Shown: positions 8,935-18,089, counted from the first letter of the stretch. The stretch: 64,000 nucleotides of DNA from Vibrio sonorensis (GCF_001854765.1 NZ_LJJE01000092.1:305039-369038), one strand, 5' to 3'. Numbers and translations are program-made. The notes: a model not told the origin generated them from the sequence alone.

Positions 8935-9159
8935 TTAATAAGGGCGGCTATTGGGTTCGATAAACCCGCTGAGAAGTGCAACAACAAGTAGAACAATTGC
9001 GAGGGCAGAGAGAACAACACGACGACCGAGGAAATGACTCATAGAGTCGGCTCGTTCTTCCTCTTCGTCCCCAGTTACCATTTCGAACAAGGCTCGGACC
9101 AGGTTAAAAATGATAAACAGCAGTAATAGAACAAGTACCAACTTAAACAAGAATACCAT
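8935..9159 (-). CDS. DUF2909-type small twin-helix membrane protein
   Basis: 74 residues with two hydrophobic helices ('LFKLVLVLLLLFIIFNLVRA' and 'VVLSALAIVLLVVALLSGFI') around an acidic loop 'TGDEEEERAD'. A strong AGGAG ribosome site fixes the start at 9159. Genes of this type recur, in the same antisense position, between coxC and surf1 in pseudomonad oxidase clusters (my recollection of P. aeruginosa PA0105-PA0114). Its function is unknown; an assembly role is inferred from context only. Confidence 0.8.
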   Translation of the reverse strand: MVFLFKLVLVLLLLFIIFNLVRALFEMVTGDEEEERADSMSHFLGRRVVLSALAIVLLVVALLSGFIEPNSRPY

Positions 9160-9889
9160 TGCTTTCTCCTATGGGATTGTATGGTTTTGTTTGTTCGTGT
9201 TGTTAACTGTGGGTGGAGTTTTTGCGTTGGTCAAACTGGGTTTGTGGCAGCAAAGCCGTGGTTATGAGAAACAGATACTAGAAAATCAACTAAAACAACG
9301 TGCTAGAGCGGAGGAAATTTCTTTAACAGAATTGCCAGACCAAGGTTTTGTTACTGGTATCAAGGTCAAAGCTAAACTCTCGCCTCTTGCTGGTTACTAC
9401 TTGTTGCTCGATAACCAAGTACACGAAGGCAGAGTGGGTTACTTGGCCTATCAGTTAATGAAAACCGAGCAGGGCAAGCTACTCTTATTAGAGAGAGGAT
9501 TTATTAAAGCACCGCTCTCTCGATCGAAGTTACCCGAAATTGATTGGCTACAACAAACGACGAATTTTAGCGGAAGGATCTACCAAAAGTCTCGCAACCC
9601 ACTTAGCGACAAATTGAGCCCAGAACCGGGTGACGTAACGCGAGTGCAAAATCTTAATTTAACAAGGCTGGCTAAGTTATGGGGTCTTGAAGTGGAACCC
9701 TACATTTTTCAGCCGCAGCAAGAAAACTGGCCGTACGCGCAACCTTGGCAACCAATACCAATGGAAAGCAAAAAGCATTTTGGCTATTCATTTCAGTGGT
9801 TTGCAATGGCGACTGCACTCCTATTTCTAAGCGTATTTGTTGCGTTTAAATGGTTTAAAAGAGGACAGAAAAATGGACGCCAAAGTTAA
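9110..9889 (+). CDS. SURF1-family cytochrome oxidase biogenesis protein (start uncertain)
   Basis: SURF1 hallmarks: an N-terminal helix ending 'LVKLGLWQQSRGYEKQ', a periplasmic domain with 'GYYLLLDNQVHEGRVGYLAY' and 'LLLERGFI', and a C-terminal helix after 'KHFGYSFQWFAMA'. It supports heme a insertion or oxidase assembly. The open frame begins at 9110, inside the opposed DUF2909 gene, which is unlikely. A start at ATG 9171 would enter the frame directly if one G were missing from the GGG at 9172-9174, in keeping with other indels here; TTG 9191 is another option. It overlaps the next gene by 17 bp. Confidence 0.87.
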   Translation: MINSSNRTSTNLNKNTIAFSYGIVWFCLFVLLTVGGVFALVKLGLWQQSRGYEKQILENQLKQRARAEEISLTELPDQGFVTGIKVKAKLSPLAGYYLLLDNQVHEGRVGYLAYQLMKTEQGKLLLLERGFIKAPLSRSKLPEIDWLQQTTNFSGRIYQKSRNPLSDKLSPEPGDVTRVQNLNLTRLAKLWGLEVEPYIFQPQQENWPYAQPWQPIPMESKKHFGYSFQWFAMATALLFLSVFVAFKWFKRGQKNGRQS

Positions 9890-10418
9890 AGGAAGACTCA
9901 CTCTATTGGCACTGGTTTTGTTTTTCGCCATGCCAGCGATTGCCGCTAAGGTGATCCTCAATCAGAACTGGTATCAATCTGGTGTTACCAACAAAGGCAC
10001 CTTGATTGACTCAGGAATTACCTATCAAACACTTGGGGTTGCCAACCCTTATCACCAGCAGAGTTGGCAGTTAGCCTATCGCATACCAGAGGTTTGTACC
10101 GAGCTTTGTCGACAGCAACTTCACTTGCTGCAGCAAAGCCATATAGCACTGGGAAAGTACCAGCAGCGAGTTACCCCAGTTGTTTTAGTGACACCGAAAA
10201 GTGACTTGTCAGTTTTGGCACAAATTCCGTTTGCTACCATACCGATTAACGATTCCTTTTCTGAATTAATCGATGAAGCAGAGTATTTAATCGTCGATCC
10301 TTTGGGGCAGCTCGTTATGCGCTACCCAAGTACAGAACAAAGCGAGCAGTTACCTTTGCAAACTAAAGGATTGCTTGCGGATTTGCGAAAGTTATTAAAA
10401 CTTTCCCGAGTAGGTTAA
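9873..10418 (+). CDS. Sco-like thioredoxin-fold oxidase assembly protein
   Basis: 181 residues from ATG 9873, preceded by GAGGACAG. It has a signal anchor ('LTLLALVLFFAMPAIAAKVI') and a small thioredoxin-like domain with a C-x3-C motif, 'PEVCTELCRQQ', as in Sco1/SenC copper chaperones, and the late motif 'YLIVDPLGQLVMRYP'. It matches the PA0111-type gene found between surf1 and ctaA in other oxidase clusters. No classical senC follows ctaB here, so this may be the local copper or thiol factor; that is inference. Confidence 0.78.
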   Translation: MDAKVKGRLTLLALVLFFAMPAIAAKVILNQNWYQSGVTNKGTLIDSGITYQTLGVANPYHQQSWQLAYRIPEVCTELCRQQLHLLQQSHIALGKYQQRVTPVVLVTPKSDLSVLAQIPFATIPINDSFSELIDEAEYLIVDPLGQLVMRYPSTEQSEQLPLQTKGLLADLRKLLKLSRVG

Positions 10419-10433
10419 GGCGAGGAGGCAGCA

Positions 10434-11423
10434 ATGAAACTACTCATCTTGGTTCGACTATGCTTGTTGCTAACCTTGACCGTTATCGTGCTGGGCGCAT
10501 ATACCCGTTTAGCTGATGCTGGGTTGGGATGCCCCGACTGGCCGGGATGTTATGGTCAGCTTGGCGTACCAAACAGTGCACAAGAACTCGCCAATGCTAA
10601 GACGCTCTATCCCAACCTAACCGTTGAATCAGAGAAAGCGTGGTTAGAAATGATTCACCGATATTTTGCGGGCGCGCTTGGTCTACTGGTTCTGTTTATT
10701 AGTGTGTGTTGTGTGGTTCAAAAGCGAATGTCTCCGACATTACCTGTTTTGACCGTATTCACGATAGTGTTTCAAGCGCTGTTGGGAATGTGGACCGTGA
10801 CCATGAAGCTTATGCCAGTGGTGGTGATGGGGCATTTATTAGGTGGTTTTACACTGCTTTGCTTAATGAGTGTGATTTATTGGCGTTTAAATGCGAATCA
10901 AGACATTGTTGACCATTCATATGTCACCCCAATGTTTCGATTACTCTCCGTTGTCGCCCTCATCACCATTGGTCTACAAATAGCACTCGGCGGTTGGACG
11001 TCTTCTAACTACGCTGCGTTAATGTGTACTAACTTACCGGTATGCGAAGGTGATTGGGTGAGTCACCTCGACTTTAAACACGCTTTTCAGTTGATACAGC
11101 CAGTTCAGGAAAGTTATGAGTTTGGCACCTTAGACTATGGCGCGAGAATGACGATACACGTCACTCACCGATTTGGCGCGTTTGTCGTTGCCGTGTTGGT
11201 GAGTTTTTTGGTTTTCCAATCTTTTGAACAAGGTGATAGAGAGATCTCTAAAGCGGGCTGGTGGGCGTTCGCGTTTTTAGTTGTGCAGATCGCACTTGGC
11301 ATAAGTAATGTGCTTTTTAGCCTCCCACTACCAGTGGCGGTGGCTCATAACTTGGTTGCTGCACTATTACTGGTGAATGTACTTTACATCAATTTCTTGG
11401 TTTGGCATCCAGCAGAAGCATGA
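10434..11423 (+). CDS. ctaA: Heme A synthase (CtaA/Cox15)
   Basis: 329 residues with eight hydrophobic segments. Conserved marks are the N-terminal '[23 protein letters not shown]', the heme ligand region '[15 protein letters not shown]', '[20 protein letters not shown]', and '[13 protein letters not shown]' followed by '[12 protein letters not shown]'. The type 2 family Cys pairs are absent, as in proteobacterial Cox15. It oxidises heme O to heme A. The gene lies 15 bp after the Sco-like gene with a GAGGAG ribosome site. Confidence 0.95.
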   Translation: MKLLILVRLCLLLTLTVIVLGAYTRLADAGLGCPDWPGCYGQLGVPNSAQELANAKTLYPNLTVESEKAWLEMIHRYFAGALGLLVLFISVCCVVQKRMSPTLPVLTVFTIVFQALLGMWTVTMKLMPVVVMGHLLGGFTLLCLMSVIYWRLNANQDIVDHSYVTPMFRLLSVVALITIGLQIALGGWTSSNYAALMCTNLPVCEGDWVSHLDFKHAFQLIQPVQESYEFGTLDYGARMTIHVTHRFGAFVVAVLVSFLVFQSFEQGDREISKAGWWAFAFLVVQIALGISNVLFSLPLPVAVAHNLVAALLLVNVLYINFLVWHPAEA

Positions 11424-11445
11424 GTTTAAACAAGGAAGGTGCGCG

Positions 11446-12341
11446 ATGAGTAAATCCATTAGCTTATCTAGCTCAGGCGAAAGGTCTAAGTTTCAGCACT
11501 ATTTTACTTTAACCAAACCTAAAGTAGTGGCGTTAATGCTGCTTACAGCTTTGGTTGGTATGTGCTTGGCCGTACCAGCGCAGTTGCCATTGCAGCAAGC
11601 CGTGCTTGGAGTATTGGGCATTGGCTTAATGGCATCATCAGCGGCAGCATATAATCATTTGATTGACCGAAGAATCGATTCATTGATGGCCCGTACCTAT
11701 AGAAGGCCCTTGCCTTCAGGGGACTTATCTCCAGTTAAAGTCTTCTTATTTGCCAGTGCGTTAGCCGTTGTGGGATTTGCCATATTAATCACGGGTGTTA
11801 ATGCCTTAACGGCTTACCTGACAATGGCTAGTATGCTCGGCTATGCAGTGGTTTATACCTTGTACCTCAAACGTGCAACGCCACAAAACATAGTAATTGC
11901 CGGCATTGCAGGCGCAATGCCGCCGCTTCTTGGCTGGACAGCGGTAACCGGAGAGCTGCATTCCAACGCTTGGCTATTGGTGATGATCATCTTTATATGG
12001 ACACCCCCCCATTTTTGGCGCTGGCTATCCATCGCAAAGAAGATTATGCCAAAGCAAACATACCCATGTTGCCTGTCACCCACGGAGAGGAATACACCAA
12101 AACCTCGATTCTCTTGTACACCATCTTGCTCGCGGTTATTTGCTTGCTTCCAGTGCTGGTTGGAATGAGTGGTTTGTTTTATTTAATTACCGTGACTGCG
12201 CTAAGTGCGGCATTTATTATCAGTGCATGGAAGCTTAAATATACACCGCAGCCTGACACCGCTATTAAAACCTTTAAGCTGTCCATTTACCATCTGATGT
12301 TGCTGTTTGTTGCGTTACTGGTGGATCACTATTTCTGGTAG
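11446..12341 (+). CDS. ctaB: Heme O synthase (protoheme IX farnesyltransferase), frameshifted in this sequence
   Basis: Start ATG 11446 after AAGGTGCG. The first frame carries '[18 protein letters not shown]', '[20 protein letters not shown]' (the prenyl diphosphate NxxxD region) and ends its normal run at 'WTPPHFW'. The family sequence continues as '[19 protein letters not shown]' only in the +1-shifted frame. One G appears missing from the GG at 12017-12018. Rejoined, the protein is 298 residues, the normal length. It farnesylates heme b for CtaA. I suspect sequence error rather than loss, because both halves are conserved and the rest of the cluster is intact. Confidence 0.9.
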
Positions 12342-12367
12342 AGCGTTAAGCAAAAAAACATGAGGCG

Positions 12368-12402
12368 GGCTTGAAGAAGAGAGCGTCACGCTTTTTCAAG
12401 CC
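12368..12402. terminator. Hairpin between ctaB and the HxlR gene
   Basis: GGCTTGAA (12368-12375) pairs with TTCAAGCC (12395-12402), with further inner pairing AGCG/CGCT. There is no long T run on either side, so termination is plausible but unproven. It lies between convergent genes. Confidence 0.4.
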
Positions 12403-12422
12403 TTTGAACAAAGCGCGCTGGG

Positions 12423-12929
12423 TTATGCGTCTTCACTGTTTTTCGCGATCCATAACTTAAAATCTTGCCAGTGTTGGTAGCGTTCATCTGACATGCTGGG
12501 TCCCCGTAAACCAGTGACATCTTTAAAGTGCAGCGGCTGTTTACAGTGAGTGCATTGCAAAGCGGGCTCGGTGATCTCTCCGCACAAGTTGTGCTTAAGC
12601 ATAATTGGGGGCTGGTTTTCGTAGTGCCACTTGTCGCCCCATTGCATTATTGAAAGAAGGATTGGTTCTAGCGCCAGACCTTTTTCTGTCAACTTGTAGA
12701 AATGACGGTTCGTTCCGGTTTCGCACTTCTCTATTACCCCCTCTTCTAGCAGCGTAGATAACCTATCGACCAACACCTTTTTTGAAATGCCTAGGTTTTT
12801 CTGCAATCCATTAAAACGATTGTTGCCGAGAAAAAGGTCGCGAACGATCAGCAGAGTCCACCACTCGCCGAAAATATTCAAGCTCCGAGCAATGGAACAG
12901 TTCATTGAAGAGAAATCGGAACGCTTCAT
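12423..12929 (-). CDS. HxlR-family winged-helix transcriptional regulator
   Basis: 168 residues. The HxlR core is clear: 'SIARSLNIFGEWWTLLIVRD', 'GNNRFNGLQKNLGISKKVL', 'RLSTLLEEGVIEK', and 'YKLTEKGLAL'. The C-terminal tail has a zinc-ribbon-like Cys pair 'CTHCKQPL' with an earlier Cys, unusual in minimal HxlR proteins. It is divergent from fabB with a 100-bp gap that holds a perfect 17-bp palindrome, so control of fabB or itself is a natural hypothesis. Confidence 0.9.
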   Translation of the reverse strand: MKRSDFSSMNCSIARSLNIFGEWWTLLIVRDLFLGNNRFNGLQKNLGISKKVLVDRLSTLLEEGVIEKCETGTNRHFYKLTEKGLALEPILLSIMQWGDKWHYENQPPIMLKHNLCGEITEPALQCTHCKQPLHFKDVTGLRGPSMSDERYQHWQDFKLWIAKNSEDA

Positions 12930-12998
12930 CAGCCTGCCTGTTGTATAAAAATTTAACTGGTTGGAGTGGATTATACCCGTAAAATCGATCTAGTATGT

Positions 12999-13015
12999 GG
13001 TCTCTTAAAGAGACC
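12999..13015. promoter_or_regulatory. Perfect 8+1+8 palindrome just upstream of fabB
   Basis: GGTCTCTT-A-AAGAGACC, immediately before the AAGGA ribosome site of fabB. It could be an operator for the divergent HxlR regulator, or a hairpin in the fabB leader. It does not match the FabR or FadR consensus as I know them. Confidence 0.5.
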
Positions 13016-13029
13016 TTAAGGAAAGTAGT

Positions 13030-14247
13030 ATGCGTCGTGTTGTTGTTACGGGAATGGGTGTCGTTTCAAGTATCGGAAACGACTTAGCAGCGGTGACTCA
13101 ATCACTTAAGTTGGGTCGTTCGGGCATTCGTTATCAAGAAGAATATGAGAGAGCTGGGCTTCGTTGCCATATCGCGGGGAGCATTGAAGGCTTGGATTTA
13201 AAAGAAAAAATTCCTCGCAAGCAGCTTAGATTTATGGGAGAGGCAGCGGCATACTCTTATGTGGCCGCTCAAGAAGCGATTCAAAATGCAGGTTTAACTC
13301 CAGAAGATATGCAGAACCTTAAAACGGGGTTAGTGATGGGTTCTGGTGGAGCATCAACAGAAGACATTGTGGTCGCAAACACGCTGCTAAAAGAAAAAGG
13401 AATACGAAAAGTTGGCCCTTATCGCGTGACTTCGACAATGGGAAGTACAGTGTCAGCATGTTTATCAACGGCACTAGGTATCAAAGGTATGAACGTATCT
13501 ATGTCGTCGGCTTGCTCTACCAGTGCCCATTGTATCGGTTATGGTGCAGAGCTGATCCAATGGGGAAAACAAGACAGAGTAATTGTCGGTGGGGGAGAAG
13601 CGGAGCATGTAACACAAAGCTGCTTGTTTGATGCGATGGGAGCATTTTCCACTCAATACAACGAAACGCCAGAACGAGCGAGTCGTCCCTATGATGAACA
13701 TCGCGACGGCTTTGTTATCGCTGGCGGCGGTGGCGTGTTGATTTTAGAAGAGTACGAAATGGCTAAAGCGCGCAATGCAACAATAATCGCAGAGTTGGTT
13801 GGGTTTGGTACCGCATCGGATGGATACGATATGGTCGCGCCGTCAGGAGAAGGGGCGACAAACGCGATGAAACTGGCGATACAAGAAGCGCAACGCCCGA
13901 TTGATTACGTAAATACCCACGGAACTAGCACACCCGCTGGAGACATCGTTGAGTTGGAAGCCATGGATACAGTATTTGCAGAGCAGGGCTATCCAATTTT
14001 TTCCTCTACTAAATCGCTTACCGGCCACTCATTAGGCGCGGCTGGTGTGCATGAAGCCATATACAGTTTGATTATGCTGTCTCAAGGTTTTGTCACGGCC
14101 TCTGCCAATATCGACAACGCCGATCCGAAAGTAGGTAGCCGACCCTTAGTTACCTCGCGCATCGACAGAACGCTTAAAACCGTTATGAGTAATAGTTTTG
14201 GTTTTGGCGGCACTAACGTGAGTTTGGTGTTTAGTAAAATAGATTAA
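13030..14247 (+). CDS. fabB: Beta-ketoacyl-ACP synthase I (FabB)
   Basis: 405 residues, the length of E. coli FabB. The condensing-enzyme triad is intact: Cys in '[15 protein letters not shown]', His in '[13 protein letters not shown]', and His in '[17 protein letters not shown]', plus the C-terminal '[15 protein letters not shown]'. '[11 protein letters not shown]' and 'GRSGI' are type I rather than FabF marks. It elongates acyl-ACP, including unsaturated chains. It is monocistronic, with a ribosome site TAAGGAA and a strong terminator downstream; a perfect palindrome lies at its leader. Confidence 0.95.
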   Translation: MRRVVVTGMGVVSSIGNDLAAVTQSLKLGRSGIRYQEEYERAGLRCHIAGSIEGLDLKEKIPRKQLRFMGEAAAYSYVAAQEAIQNAGLTPEDMQNLKTGLVMGSGGASTEDIVVANTLLKEKGIRKVGPYRVTSTMGSTVSACLSTALGIKGMNVSMSSACSTSAHCIGYGAELIQWGKQDRVIVGGGEAEHVTQSCLFDAMGAFSTQYNETPERASRPYDEHRDGFVIAGGGGVLILEEYEMAKARNATIIAELVGFGTASDGYDMVAPSGEGATNAMKLAIQEAQRPIDYVNTHGTSTPAGDIVELEAMDTVFAEQGYPIFSSTKSLTGHSLGAAGVHEAIYSLIMLSQGFVTASANIDNADPKVGSRPLVTSRIDRTLKTVMSNSFGFGGTNVSLVFSKID

Positions 14248-14266
14248 CAAGTGGGTTTTGCTTAGG

Positions 14267-14295
14267 GGCTCAACAATAGGTTGAGCCTTTTTTTT
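14267..14295 (+). terminator. Rho-independent terminator of fabB
   Basis: GGCTCAAC pairs with GTTGAGCC across a short loop and is followed by eight T residues (14288-14295). Confidence 0.85.
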
Positions 14296-14529
14296 ATAGG
14301 TTTAACTTAGCCTATATAGTGACGTTAAATCAATATTTTACAATTAGTTAAGTTAACGTTTATTCTAGTTAACAAGTATACGTGTTTTAGTGATTTACTT
14401 TTGTATTTTGCACATGAGTTAAAACAGGACGCGGATTTAGAATTTTTGAAACTGACGGCAAGTATCGCTTTTATTCTGCTTGAATCTAACTTGATGCGGT
14501 GCTTTGCAATCACAATTAGGGTGTTAAAC

Positions 14530-14748
14530 ATGCGTGATTCTTTAAGGCGTAAGGTAATCGAAGTCTGCCAAAAGAAGTTGGAACAAAAGGGAGAAAACGT
14601 TGGTGTATCCTTTTATGCTTTTTTCGCTAACAAAAATGATGACCCAGAGTTATTGATGGAAGCCGCAACGTGGTGGATTCAGACACACAAACTCGACCAT
14701 TTTGAGAAAGCATGGAAGATTAAAGAAATGGTGGAGTCGGGTGAGTAA
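14530..14748 (+). CDS. DUF6500-like small protein
   Basis: 72 residues from ATG 14530. The sequence is soluble, charged and helical, with 'GVSFYAFFANKNDDPELLME' and 'AATWWIQTHKLDHFEKAWKI'. I associate this pattern with the uncharacterised DUF6500 family, from memory. A longer open frame to 14401 exists but has no ribosome site and reads unlike protein. The gene is followed 21 bp later by a remnant of a VOC-family gene. No function is known. Confidence 0.65.
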   Translation: MRDSLRRKVIEVCQKKLEQKGENVGVSFYAFFANKNDDPELLMEAATWWIQTHKLDHFEKAWKIKEMVESGE

Positions 14749-14768
14749 TGAGTTTAAGGATAAAGTGA

Positions 14769-14855
14769 CCACGTCAACACACACCTCAAGAATTGAAAGA
14801 CGCTTGTTTCTATGATCCTTGCGGAAACTATATCCAATTGGCGCAAGAGCAATAA
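14769..14855 (+). pseudogene. 3' remnant of a VOC/glyoxalase-family gene
   Basis: An open stretch of 28 codons ending in TAA reads 'TPQELKDACFYDPCGNYIQL' followed by AQEQ. This is the typical C-terminal strand of VOC proteins (FYDPDGNYIQL). A stop codon at 14766-14768 precedes it and there is no start, so the N-terminal three quarters are missing. The metal-ligand position usually filled by Glu or Gln-type residues cannot be judged. Confidence 0.65.
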
Positions 14856-14953
14856 GGTGTGGAGGCAGGGTGTATTACAAAGCGACTTGAAGTACAAAGC
14901 GGCTTGAAGTCTTCAAACTTAACTTCAAGCCATTGAGTCAAGGGGTTAGGGTG

Positions 14954-16332
14954 CTACTTGATAATCCTTGCTTTAAACTGACGGCCTTTCATCTTGCCAT
15001 CTTGAAGCTGTTTTAAAGCGCGTTTCACTACATTTTGCTCAACGGCGACGTAGGCCACCATTGGCATGATAGTGATCTTGCCGATTTTTTTCCCATCGAT
15101 ACCCGCTTGTTTGGTTAGTGCACCAAGAATGTCACCAGCACGTACTTTTTGCTTTTTTCCGCCAAGTATTTGAATGGTCTGCATGCGTGGGTAAAAAGGC
15201 CTTTCCACTGGCTTTTCTGGCAGAGTGGATGGGGTAATGGCGATATCCATGTATTCGTCGATACGAGCGACGCGATACGCTTCTTTCTCGTTGTAGAAGC
15301 TGTAAGCCGCGCCTTTTGAACCTGCTCGTCCAGTACGACCGATACGGTGAACGTGTACTTCAGGATCGCGTGACAACTCGAAGTTAAATACGGCGTCAAG
15401 GTTATCGACATCTAATCCGCGGGCTGCGACGTCGGTGGCAACCAAGATAGAAATACTCTTATTGGCAAACATAGTTAACGCTTGATCTCGCTCGCGTTGT
15501 TCCATATCGCCGTGCAGTTCGATAACACTAAACCCGCGGTGCGCCAATTCATCGGTAACGTTTTGCACTTCTTTTTTCGTATTGCAGAACACCACGGAAG
15601 ATTCGGGTTTGTGTGTTAGTAGCAAAGCTTCAAGGGCATCATCGCGTTGCTCTTTGTTCTCTAACTTGTAAAACTCTTGGCGAATCGTACTCGTCTGGTG
15701 AGTGGACTCCACTTTAACCATCTGTGGCTGCTGCATAATGTTAGCGGCGATAGCTTCGATCTCTTTTGGAAAAGTCGCGCTAAACAGCAAGGTTTGGCGA
15801 TCTTTAGGTGCATGAGCGATGATGGTATCAAGGCTTCTTGAAAGCCCATCTCTAGCATTCTATCCGCTTCATCGAGCACGAGCGTATTGAGTTCATCAAG
15901 ATTGATTCTATCTTTTGTCAGATGATCCAAAATACGGCCCGGTGTACCCACCAAAATATGCGCACCATGTTCCAATGAACCAATTTGTGGACCCATTGGC
16001 ATTCCACCGCAAAGTGTCAGAACTTTAATATTGTGAATGCCGCGAGCTAAAGTGCGGATCTCCTTGGCCACCTGATCGGCGAGTTCTCTTGTTGGGCAAA
16101 GAACAAGTGATTGTACTCGAAAACGTTTTACATTCAGGTTGCTAAGCAAACCCAGAGCAAAAGTTGCTGTTTTCCCCGATCCAGTTTTTCCCTGACCAAT
16201 CACGTCTTTGCCTTCCAGAACCGCTGGTAAACTCTGTTGCTGAATGGCCGTCATAGATGTGTAGCCGAGTGAGTCTAATGTCGAAAGCAACTCAGTTTTA
16301 AGTGGCAATGTTGAAAAAGAAGCGTTAGTCAC
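14954..16332 (-). CDS. dbpA: ATP-dependent RNA helicase DbpA, frameshifted in this sequence
   Basis: GTG at 16332 follows TAAGGACAC with good spacing and gives 459 residues once joined, matching E. coli DbpA (457). DEAD-box motifs in order: Q motif 'TSMTAIQQQSLPA', Walker A 'GQGKTGSGKTATF', 'PTRELADQ', 'GTPGRILDHL', 'DEADRMLEMGF', then, in the next frame, 'LLFSATFP', 'VATDVAARGLD' and 'HRIGRTGRAG'. The C-terminal DbpA domain, which binds 23S rRNA hairpin 92, has 'RAGDILGALTKQAG' and 'VKRALKQLQDGKMKGR'. One C is missing from the coding strand at plus-strand GG 15832-15833. It acts in 50S subunit maturation. Confidence 0.92.
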
Positions 16333-16683
16333 AAGCGTGTCCTTAGTATTGGCGCGTTTTGCAGGCTGCGTATTATGCCTTTTTCCCAATATTTATAAAG
16401 TAAAACCGAACGGCTAACAGACAAAGTTATGCGCTGCTATGGAAGGCGGGTGATACACCTAACAAGAGAAAGAGAGAAACACTCTATTTTATATTTCCCT
16501 ACAGCGCGATTCGATGTTGTCCATCTAACCTTACCTCGCTAATTTATAGAAAAATTAGTGTGACTTATCTCTATTTCAATATTGTCGTCACTATTGCGTT
16601 TCGATCGGTTTATTTGTCCTTTGGTAGATGTTTTTATGAAAGGGTAGGGCTATAAAATCATAATCTTATGGTTTATTGTGGAG

Positions 16684-16711
16684 TTGTTTTGTTATGTTTT
16701 TCGCACATAAT
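16684..16711 (+). promoter_or_regulatory. Possible aroG promoter
   Basis: TTGTTT (16684-16689) and CATAAT (16706-16711) are separated by 16 bases, placing the start of transcription near 16718, next to the TyrR box. The match is moderate. Confidence 0.35.
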
Positions 16712-16719
16712 CAAACAGG

Positions 16720-16737
16720 TGTAATTTAAAATTTACA
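16720..16737 (+). promoter_or_regulatory. TyrR box upstream of aroG
   Basis: TGTAAT-N6-TTTACA differs by one base from the strong TyrR consensus TGTAAA-N6-TTTACA. A second weak half-site TGTAAA begins at 16743. The position next to a promoter-like element fits repression of DAHP synthase by TyrR with aromatic amino acids. Confidence 0.7.
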
Positions 16738-16909
16738 CGTCATGTAAAATGTAAAATATGCAGAAATATTGCCTTTTAATAAAAATAGTGCTTGCGCCTT
16801 GGGTTTTTAATAGATAAGTTACGGGAAAGAGACAAAAGAACCAATGAACATTGTTTCATCAATCTGGTGAGAAGATGTTCAACCCAAGAGATACAGGAAG
16901 AAGTAAGCG

Positions 16910-17941
16910 ATGTTCCAGACAGATGATGTACGAATTAATAAAGTAAAAGAGTTATTGCCACCAATTGCAGTTTTAGAAAAGTTTCCGGCAACCGAAACCG
17001 CTTCTTCTACCACTTTTGAAAGCCGTCAGGCGATTTCTCAAATTTTAAAAGGTGAAGATGACCGTCTATTGGTTATTATTGGCCCTTGTTCTATTCACGA
17101 TACTGAAGCGGCGATTGAATATGGCAAGCGCTTAAAAACGCTTCGCGATGAACTAAAAGACGATCTTGAAATCGTTATGCGAGTCTACTTCGAGAAGCCA
17201 CGTACTACGGTTGGCTGGAAAGGTCTTATCAATGACCCATACCTAAATGATACCTTTAAGCTAAACGACGGCCTGCGTATGGGGCGTAAACTACTGCTGG
17301 ATCTAACGGATATGGGTATGCCAACGGCGAGTGAGTTCCTAGATATGATCACGCCTCAGTACGTAGCCGATTTGATTAGCTGGGGCGCAATTGGTGCGCG
17401 TACTACTGAATCTCAGGTTCACCGCGAGTTGTCTTCTGGTCTCTCTTGCCCAGTCGGTTTTAAAAACGGTACAGACGGCAATATCAAAATTGCTTCTGAT
17501 GCGATTCGCTCGGCAAGTGCGTCTCACCACTTCTTGTCAGTCACGAAGTACGGTCACTCTGCAATTGTTGAAACTGCGGGTAACCCAGATTGCCATATCA
17601 TCCTTCGCGGTGGTAAAGAGCCAAACTACAGTGCGGATCACGTCGGCACTATTAAGCAAGAGTTAAAGACTTCTGGTCTTCCAGAAAAAGTGATGATCGA
17701 CTTTAGCCACGCAAACAGCTCTAAGCAGTACCAACGTCAGATGCTAGTATCCGACGATGTGTCTAGCCAGATTGCGGGTGGTGAACAAGCTATTTTTGGT
17801 GTCATGATCGAGTCTCACTTGGTTGAAGGTCGCCAAGATCTTGTTGATGGCAAAGCGCCAACTTACGGTCAGTCAATTACCGATGCGTGTATCGGCTGGG
17901 AAGACAGTGAAAAAGTACTTCGCCAGTTGCTGATGCTGTAA
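16910..17941 (+). CDS. aroG: 3-deoxy-7-phosphoheptulonate (DAHP) synthase, AroG-like
   Basis: 343 residues, aligned in outline along its whole length with E. coli AroG. Marks include 'LLPPIAVLEKFPATE', 'VIIGPCSIHD' with the metal Cys, 'RVYFEKPRTTVGWKGLINDP', 'GARTTESQVHRELSSGLSCP', 'FLSVTKYGHSAI', 'ILRGGKEPNYS' and 'MIDFSHANSSKQ'. It condenses PEP and erythrose-4-phosphate, opening the shikimate pathway. The N-terminal feedback region resembles the Phe-sensitive isozyme, but inhibitor specificity is not certain. A TyrR box lies upstream and a strong terminator downstream. Confidence 0.95.
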   Translation: MFQTDDVRINKVKELLPPIAVLEKFPATETASSTTFESRQAISQILKGEDDRLLVIIGPCSIHDTEAAIEYGKRLKTLRDELKDDLEIVMRVYFEKPRTTVGWKGLINDPYLNDTFKLNDGLRMGRKLLLDLTDMGMPTASEFLDMITPQYVADLISWGAIGARTTESQVHRELSSGLSCPVGFKNGTDGNIKIASDAIRSASASHHFLSVTKYGHSAIVETAGNPDCHIILRGGKEPNYSADHVGTIKQELKTSGLPEKVMIDFSHANSSKQYQRQMLVSDDVSSQIAGGEQAIFGVMIESHLVEGRQDLVDGKAPTYGQSITDACIGWEDSEKVLRQLLML

Positions 17942-17978
17942 AACAGCGCCGTCAAGGATAAAACTTATCGCTTGTTAA

Positions 17979-18001
17979 AGCCCTCCTCGGAGGGCTTTTT
18001 T
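17979..18001 (+). terminator. Rho-independent terminator of aroG
   Basis: AGCCCTCC and GGAGGGCT form an almost loopless perfect stem followed by TTTTTT. Confidence 0.88.
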
Positions 18002-18089
18002 GTGGCTGTTATTCAGTGAAAATCGCAGTGTTGTTTGACACGGCTTACCTTGATGCTAACCTAGAGAGGTATAGAGTGAGGAAATGATT

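Larger units (their letters stand above)
16333..16909. other. Long regulatory intergenic region between dbpA and aroG
   Basis: No plausible gene. The left part would contain the dbpA promoter. The right part holds a promoter-like pair and a TyrR box described separately, and an untranslated leader of about 190 bases before aroG, in which I see no convincing leader peptide or attenuator. Confidence 0.55.

Noticed and set aside
11446..12341. ctaB as a true pseudogene or a programmed frameshift
   Set aside because: No slippery-plus-structure arrangement is evident at TTTTTGG, the heme A pathway genes around it are intact, and many other genes in the window show the same kind of break.
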